Shown: positions 59,642 to 64,000 of the stretch, piece by piece
How the letters are laid out: each line of letters begins with the position of its first letter
Numbering within the stretch: position 1 is the first letter of the stretch
Translations under genes and position numbers: made by a program
The notes under the pieces: model-generated
Databases searched by the model: none
The model's input: the letters and a program-made list of their open reading frames with translations, nothing else
Told to the model about the DNA's origin: nothing
Source of the DNA: Nemopilema nomurai
Lineage: Eukaryota > Cnidaria > Scyphozoa > Rhizostomeae > Rhizostomatidae
Length of the DNA: 64,000 bases
Direction of reading: 5' to 3'
NCBI GenBank assembly: GCA_003864495.1
Contig: PEDN01001365.1
Location: forward strand, 248,001 to 312,000

Positions 59642-62600
59642 ATGTACGGGCTGCTTTGCGAAAACTTACGACATTTGATATTGCAAAAACATGGCGAAAA
59701 GGCCTGGCTTCACGTCCGCGAAGTTGCAGGTATCAAAAGCCAGTCCTTCGTCATGCACAACCTATACAGCGATTCGGTTATTGCGATCATGGCGCAAGCC
59801 TATGCAGATTTTACGTCTCAGTCGGTCGATAGCGTAATGCACGAACTGGGGGTCTCGTTTGTTACGTTTGTCGAAACCAATGGATATACCCAATTGCTGA
59901 AAGTTCTTGGTCGTAACATGCGGGACTTTCTCAACGGACTCGATAGCCTTCACGAATATCTTCGATTTAGCTACACCAAGCTACAGCCGCCTTCGTTTTT
60001 CGTGGAAATGGAAACTGCAAAGGGGATGATATTGCACTACCGGTCGAAGCGGGCTGGCTATCTCCATTATGTCGCCGGACAGATCGAGGAAGTCGGACGC
60101 AAGTTTTACAATCTGAAGGTCGAAACTGAAGTTTTGCATTACAAACTAGACGAGAATGGTTGCCATGTTATAATGAACTTGATTTTTGATAACAAAGGAT
60201 ATATACAACAGCTGGAATCAGAGGAGAACTCGATTTGCGGTCTTTTTCTTGACATTGATATGTTCTTTGACATTTTCCCATTCTATGTGATGTACGATCG
60301 GAGTCTTGAGATTATTGGTATTGGAAACGGACTTAGAAACGCCATGCCAAGCATTGCCCTTCAAAGGAAGAAACTGACGGATGTCTTTCACGTAATCCGC
60401 CCGACATTTGAATTCACATGGAAAAACGTGAGATGTTTTCATACAATTCATTCATTGTAACATGTGTATATACATTAATGCAGTGACTCGAGAAATTAAC
60501 TAGGCAAATAGTAGGTAATTAGTGACAAATATTTTAACATCATATTTTGAGACCGCTACCAGCTATTTGTCGTGCATTTTGAAATCACGTCGATTGTTCT
60601 TTGTTTACACAGGTGAAATTTAGTCATTTTGACGCAACGAAAATATATTTTGCATACCTTTATCCATAGCAACGACCACGTGCTAGAAGTTAACAGTGTT
60701 GTTGTTGTTGCTGCTGTTGTTATTGTTGTTACTGTGAGACTTTTGATGGTGATGATTTTGAAACATACCGGAATCTGGAAAAACATTGGATTGCTATGCT
60801 ACCGGAAGCCCCGAAGCTTTGCAGAGAGATCTCAGAACAGTCCCCATGAATCTAATTCGCAAAAAAGTTTCCATTTTCAACCCTAATTTTCATGGCTTGT
60901 GTACCGAAAGGCAGAATTTTATCGATACTGCGCCCCATAACTCTATCGAATATCACAATGAGAACTCGTTTTTCTTGGCCAAACACCATAAAATAAGGCT
61001 ATGAAATCGAAGTATCAATGACTTGAGTAAAACAATCAAGCGGATATTCAGAATAGTGAAAACGATTTATCTTTCAAAGTATGCTTTTCTCACGTGCTGA
61101 AATTCACTCGAATTGTCGATAATGAAGGCTCTATTGAGGTGTTTGGTGCTAGGGTCAATCAGTGACAGAGATAATATTGACTGTTTCATTAGTGTAATTA
61201 TCATCTTTTAAATTTTATTTGGTCTACGTTTATTTTACAAAGCCTTGACGTCATTTGTAAACGGCTGATAACAAAGAACATATCATAGATCTAAAGCAAA
61301 GAGATTCAGTGTTTCCGAAGGAAGAATCCTGTAGATTTATTTACCCGAACAAAGTTCCGTGCTTCAAGATGACAAGCAAGTCATATTAGCTTCGTCTTGC
61401 ATGATATTGTATCACTAATGGTATTCTAGGGTTAATTTTCTTCACAAGAGCAGAGGCATCGTGAAAGTTAGCGAAAATATAGAGTAATCCAGTAGCTAGA
61501 AGTAATGAAACAGAAGTAATAGAGATAATCAAAGCAATTTGCGTACAAAAGCTTTCTAAAGCTTTCTACTTTAACAAGAGACAGGCCATTGAAGCTTTTC
61601 TTGCCCTTCTTAACCACCACTGGATTTATTTACTACAACAGCCATTTTCTGTTTATTTTTACCCGCACCTTTCATTCTCTTTTCAAGGTTATTCACACGA
61701 ATGTAATTTTTGAGCTGCTGGCAAAAAACTCAAACGAAAGCAAAGAAGCTGTTGTCGAGGGCGAAAAACAAATCACAGCCCTCAATCGAAACAGCCAAAA
61801 TCTTGGCGGCTTGCATTTAAAAGGGCACATGATGTTCATTCAAGTACTAGAGACGATGCTGTTTTTAGCTTCACCTGTGTAAGTACTTAAGCCTTAACTC
61901 AGCAAATCGCAAAATCATATCAAATCTATTATTAATTGGAAGGAAGTCCCAGCAACCAGGTTCACCTGCTTACTATTGGTGTGAAATGATTAAAAAACTG
62001 CGAAATTCGAATAAATTATTCAACCAGAAGTTTTTTGAAAAGCAGAGTATGCGAAATTGCACGCCAGACCTGTGAATGGTGAAGGGCAGAGAGTCGCGCC
62101 ATTGTCTCTTCAATAAAGCGGTATTCAATCAGTTTAGCCAAATGTTTTGATGTCTCTTTAGAATTCAAGTTTTGGTATTTGAACGTTTTTAAGTCCAACC
62201 CTGGACTCTAGGCCATGTTCATCATATTGAAAACGGAGCGGAATGTCTCCGTCTTGGCCTTCCTTCTCCATTAGTACGCACCAAATGAATACATTTAGAA
62301 ACGCTGTTGTAAGCGGAAGGATTTCAGAACGGAGTGATTTGAAAATGGTGCGTTTTGATGAAAACATTCTCGTAAAAACCGAGAACGGAGTGATTCAAAA
62401 ACCCAGACATTTGAGAGCAGAGTTATGGAAACATAGCCTTTAGAACAGGCCAAATGTAGGAAGTCTGTCATAACTATTTCCCATCTCAATCCATTCCGGC
62501 CTCTATTTGTAATACTTACTGATGCAGTTGTTTTATAATGAGTCTAATAGCTTAAGATAACAACAGTCGAGTAGCTAAACCCGTGTCTCATTGAGAAACA

Positions 62601-63119
62601 AAATCAATCGCTTTTGAAATACAAAACAAGTGCATGATAATCAGATAATCAGATAATGCTTTTTCAGATAATCAGCGAAAACAAAAGCAATGATTATTTT
62701 ATCATGAAAGGTGATACACAAATAACATGTTATTTTACTATTTTAACGGTTTGCTATTGAACCTTTTAAAGGCGTGATATTGAAATATTTTAAAGGCGGG
62801 CTTGATGTCATTTTGCAGCAATAAAGAGAATGCCACCATTTTTATGGTCGTTGGATTAGGTAATGAGTAGATTTTCATTTTCACATCTTTCTCTATCATG
62901 GTTGGATCAAGAGAAAAGTAATGATTGAAGTCATCATTTTCGCTATTACAGGTTCTTCTTCGTATAGTCTCTTCAAATTTCGTTTTTAGGCTGGATAGTT
63001 TAGATACGATGCAAAATATGGGTGTTTTTATCAACGATCTAGCATTACACGATTCGTCTAGAGATCTAGTTCTCCAAACAGTGCACCAGTCGGCTGAACT
63101 GAAACATGCTTTGGACAGC
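59642..63119 (+). CDS. GUCY1B-like: Soluble guanylate cyclase beta-type subunit, 5' part (H-NOX and HNOBA)
   Basis: Three exons are in the window: 59642-60427, 61688-61878 and 62990-63119; the last ends at a gtaagt donor, so the gene continues beyond the window. The H-NOX domain starts at residue 1 (MYGLLCENLRHLIL). It carries the proximal haem ligand His104 in LDSLHEYL and the haem-propionate motif Tyr133-x-Ser135-x-Arg137 (YRSKR). Both are hallmarks of beta, not alpha, subunits. The HNOBA/PAS part follows (FPFYVMYDRSLEIIGIGNGL, LKGHMMFI, INDLALHDSSRDLVLQ). Family role: haem-based nitric oxide sensor producing cGMP. The coiled coil and cyclase domain should lie downstream of 64000. The whole H-NOX domain is in one exon. 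Whether it is NO-responsive or an atypical, oxygen-sensing type cannot be read here. Confidence 0.92.
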
Positions 63120-64000
63120 GTAAGTAGTTGCCTTACTCAATTTGTTAATATGATTTCTTAGTAATTAATATGCTAGATTAAGTTATATGCTAATGTAATT
63201 AATATGCTGTAATAACGAGAACTGTGCATTGCGGATTTAATGGGGGAGAAGGAGGGGGGTTAATTCGGAACCCGAAGTAGAAATTTCTACATACTCAAGC
63301 ATGAAAACACTTCTAAGTTCTATGAAAATTTCGCTTCCCTATGAATGTATACATTGGAGTTCAAATGTTGCCCTAGTAGCAGGTAAAGGGATGCTTAGTA
63401 AAGAGGATCTCAAAAAGTTTCCTGTCCCCATAGGGGTACTAAGATTTGGCATTACTATGGCAACAATGTCTTTTGCAGAGGTTGGTAACCAACCGACAGA
63501 AATATTCGTCTCCTTGGTTTAAGCTTCTTTTACAAACTCCTTCTTTGTCGCGAAGCCTTTGCCCTACTCAATGTCCTGAATCTCTTTAAACCCAATTTAG
63601 TTCTCTAGAATTGGCGAAGAGCTAATAGAATTAATAGATTATCCATTTAGGTTATTCATAACAGTGTAGCAGCCCTATGTAGGCTTATTACCCATTGTTT
63701 TAGTGCTGGCGACCATGGCTGGCTCTAAGTTTAATTTAGGTTAAAGGTTGTTGCAATAAGGTAGGTCCTATATTTACAATATTACATGCACTAGGTTTCT
63801 TTCTGCGGCAGCTCCACACGGCCTAAATCCACAAAATGCATCTGCATTTTTGAAAGTGTTTGTAAGAAAGGGAATATGGAAGAAAGTTGCATACTGGATT
63901 TTCAAAGCGCCATTAAACTTCCTTTGTGACTCACATTATCCAAGAATTCCGCGTGTTTAGGATATTGCATCTAAATAATTTGATCAGTCTGCAAGAACAC
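63120..64000 (+). other. Guanylate cyclase intron 3, open at the window end
   Basis: Starts with a strong gtaagt donor. No exon matching the expected helical linker or cyclase domain was found. A 73-codon frame at 63301-63522 has no similarity to guanylate cyclase. Confidence 0.55.

Noticed and set aside
62030..62450. Overlapping ORFs in guanylate cyclase intron 2
   Set aside because: Internally repetitive sequence (cggagtgatt units) suggests a degraded repeat; no protein family recognised.
63301..63522. 73-codon ORF near the window end
   Set aside because: No resemblance to the guanylate cyclase linker or cyclase domain expected next, and no good splice sites.

Overview
This window is a stretch of an animal nuclear genome. 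It is AT-rich and intron-dense, with short GT-AG exons and many small transposon remnants. Eight multi-exon or single-exon genes can be reconstructed with exon phases that close. The gene set (SUMO E2-like, ETFRF1, UFSP1, RRP15, NAP1L, LRRIQ1, a CUB receptor, a soluble guanylate cyclase beta subunit) is metazoan. A non-bilaterian or marine invertebrate, most plausibly a cnidarian, is my inference from style and content; nothing here proves the species.

Layout. On the minus strand at 219-4310 lies a complete seven-exon gene for a UBC9/UBE2I-like protein whose catalytic cysteine is replaced by serine. After a repeat-rich gap come ETFRF1/LYRM5 (7912-8786, minus) and the Ufm1-specific protease UFSP1 (9602-10270, minus). 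UFSP1 faces RRP15 (10763-14340, plus) across about 490 bp, a likely shared promoter. NAP1L follows at 17538-27287 (18 coding exons, 412 residues) and LRRIQ1 at 27986-56103 (33 coding exons, about 1509 residues). A minus-strand gene for a two-CUB, single-pass receptor with a PPxY-rich tail (32647-36802) sits wholly inside LRRIQ1 intron 6. The window ends in the 5' half of a soluble guanylate cyclase beta gene (from 59642; the catalytic domain lies beyond the end).

The most interesting non-coding content is in the NAP1L introns. Five copies of two H/ACA-box snoRNA families sit in introns 4, 8, 12, 13 and 16, with compensatory stem changes and conserved guide pockets. Human NAP1L4 also hosts an H/ACA snoRNA (SNORA54, from memory), so host use may be old.

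Repeats include a Tc1-like deletion derivative with perfect TA duplications, a LINE 3' remnant, a tRNA-derived SINE family (two copies), several terminal-inverted-repeat miniature elements, minisatellites, a long (TA)n tract and a perfect 33-bp palindrome. Perfect TGACGTCA (CRE/ATF) palindromes are strikingly clustered in the last 15 kb.

Functionally the genes cover ubiquitin-like modifier biology (UBC9-like, UFSP1), mitochondria (ETFRF1), ribosome and chromatin housekeeping (RRP15, NAP1L, snoRNAs), cilia or calmodulin binding (LRRIQ1) and signalling (CUB receptor, guanylate cyclase). They are neighbours, not one pathway.
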